Source of the DNA: Proteobacteria bacterium UBA1278
GTDB taxonomy: Bacteria > Pseudomonadota > Gammaproteobacteria > Comchoanobacterales > Comchoanobacteraceae
Length of the DNA: 15,303 nt
Direction: 5' to 3'
Assembly: GCA_002308435.1 (NCBI GenBank)
Contig: DBUY01000072.1
Location: 1-15,303, forward strand
Shown here: positions 15,075 through 15,303 of the stretch, one piece after another
Layout of the letters: every line of letters begins with the position of its first letter
Numbering within the stretch: the stretch's first letter is position 1
Translations under genes and position numbers: made by a program
Notes under the pieces: model-generated
What the model was told of the DNA's origin: nothing
Seen by the model: only the letters and a program-made list of their open reading frames with translations
Database searches by the model: none

Positions 15075-15303
15075 CAATGAAGACAGGCATACTGGTTTAG
15101 GTGAGCAGCCGAACTGTAAGAAAACAGAAGAGGGCAGGCACTCTGCGGTCTGCTCACGGGCAAGTAACTGGATTCGTATTTGACAACATAACCGCATCGA
15201 CCACTCATGAATTGTCGTATGTATCCTATCAACATAGCAGGTTTTGATACTGAGGCAATACCGTCCATGTCTTGAATAAATGGCTAAAATGCGATAAAAT
15301 AAC
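15075..15303 (-). other. Upstream region of the usher-like gene, frame open to the window edge
   Basis: The frame of the usher-like protein remains open through all 229 bases to the right edge. The reading is Cys-rich and not obviously protein-like, so it is more likely leader DNA than an N-terminal extension. In another minus-strand frame an open stretch ends at a stop near 15228-15230 and could be the last codons of an upstream gene. Confidence 0.2.

Noticed and set aside
1..15303. Search for insertion sequences, CRISPR arrays, toxin-antitoxin pairs and attachment sites, including at the tRNA-Arg 3' end.
   Set aside because: I saw no regularly spaced repeats, no transposase motifs and no second copy of the tRNA 3' end, so nothing could be supported.

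Overview
The window looks like chromosomal core DNA of a gammaproteobacterium. The division protein ZipA, which is essentially restricted to that class, sits in its usual neighbourhood with the NAD-dependent DNA ligase LigA. The murein-recycling ligase Mpl, a 17-kDa-antigen-type lipoprotein, FolE and an Smr-domain protein fit the same picture. Base composition is moderate and I see no insertion sequence, phage gene or CRISPR array. The genus cannot be read from the sequence. An IcmL/DotI-like protein between zipA and ligA hints at a lineage related to bacteria with type IVB secretion (Legionellales or Piscirickettsia-like), but this is only a hint.

Layout. The left part (1-3700) is less conserved. 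It holds the end of a TPR-like protein gene, a convergent Sfp-type phosphopantetheinyl transferase that overlaps it tail to tail, a Wzx-like polytopic flippase preceded by coding-like debris, and a minus-strand gene for an anchored Thr/Pro-rich protein of unknown function. A 496-base intergenic stretch follows, with a sigma70-like promoter for that gene, a possible 51-residue membrane micro-ORF, and an inverted repeat upstream of mpl.

The middle (4193-10862) carries mpl, a glycine-zipper lipoprotein, a minus-strand tRNA-Arg(CCU) preceded by an unrecognised Cys-rich small ORF, then zipA, the icmL-like gene and ligA. The last two overlap by one base (TAATG) and are probably translationally coupled.

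The right part (10892-15303) holds a minus-strand YeeZ-like SDR protein, folE on plus, an Smr-domain gene converging on folE with a 1-base gap, and a minus-strand gene for a short CS1/TcfC-type usher-like outer-membrane protein whose upstream partners, if any, lie beyond the window.

Functionally the core genes cover murein recycling (Mpl), Z-ring anchoring (ZipA), nick sealing (LigA) and tetrahydrofolate or queuosine precursor synthesis (FolE). The accessory genes mostly encode envelope-facing products: flippase, anchored protein, lipoprotein, IcmL-like protein and usher-like barrel. The best candidates for something undescribed are the zipA-icmL-like-ligA arrangement, the short usher-like protein and the small ORFs in the intergenic gaps.
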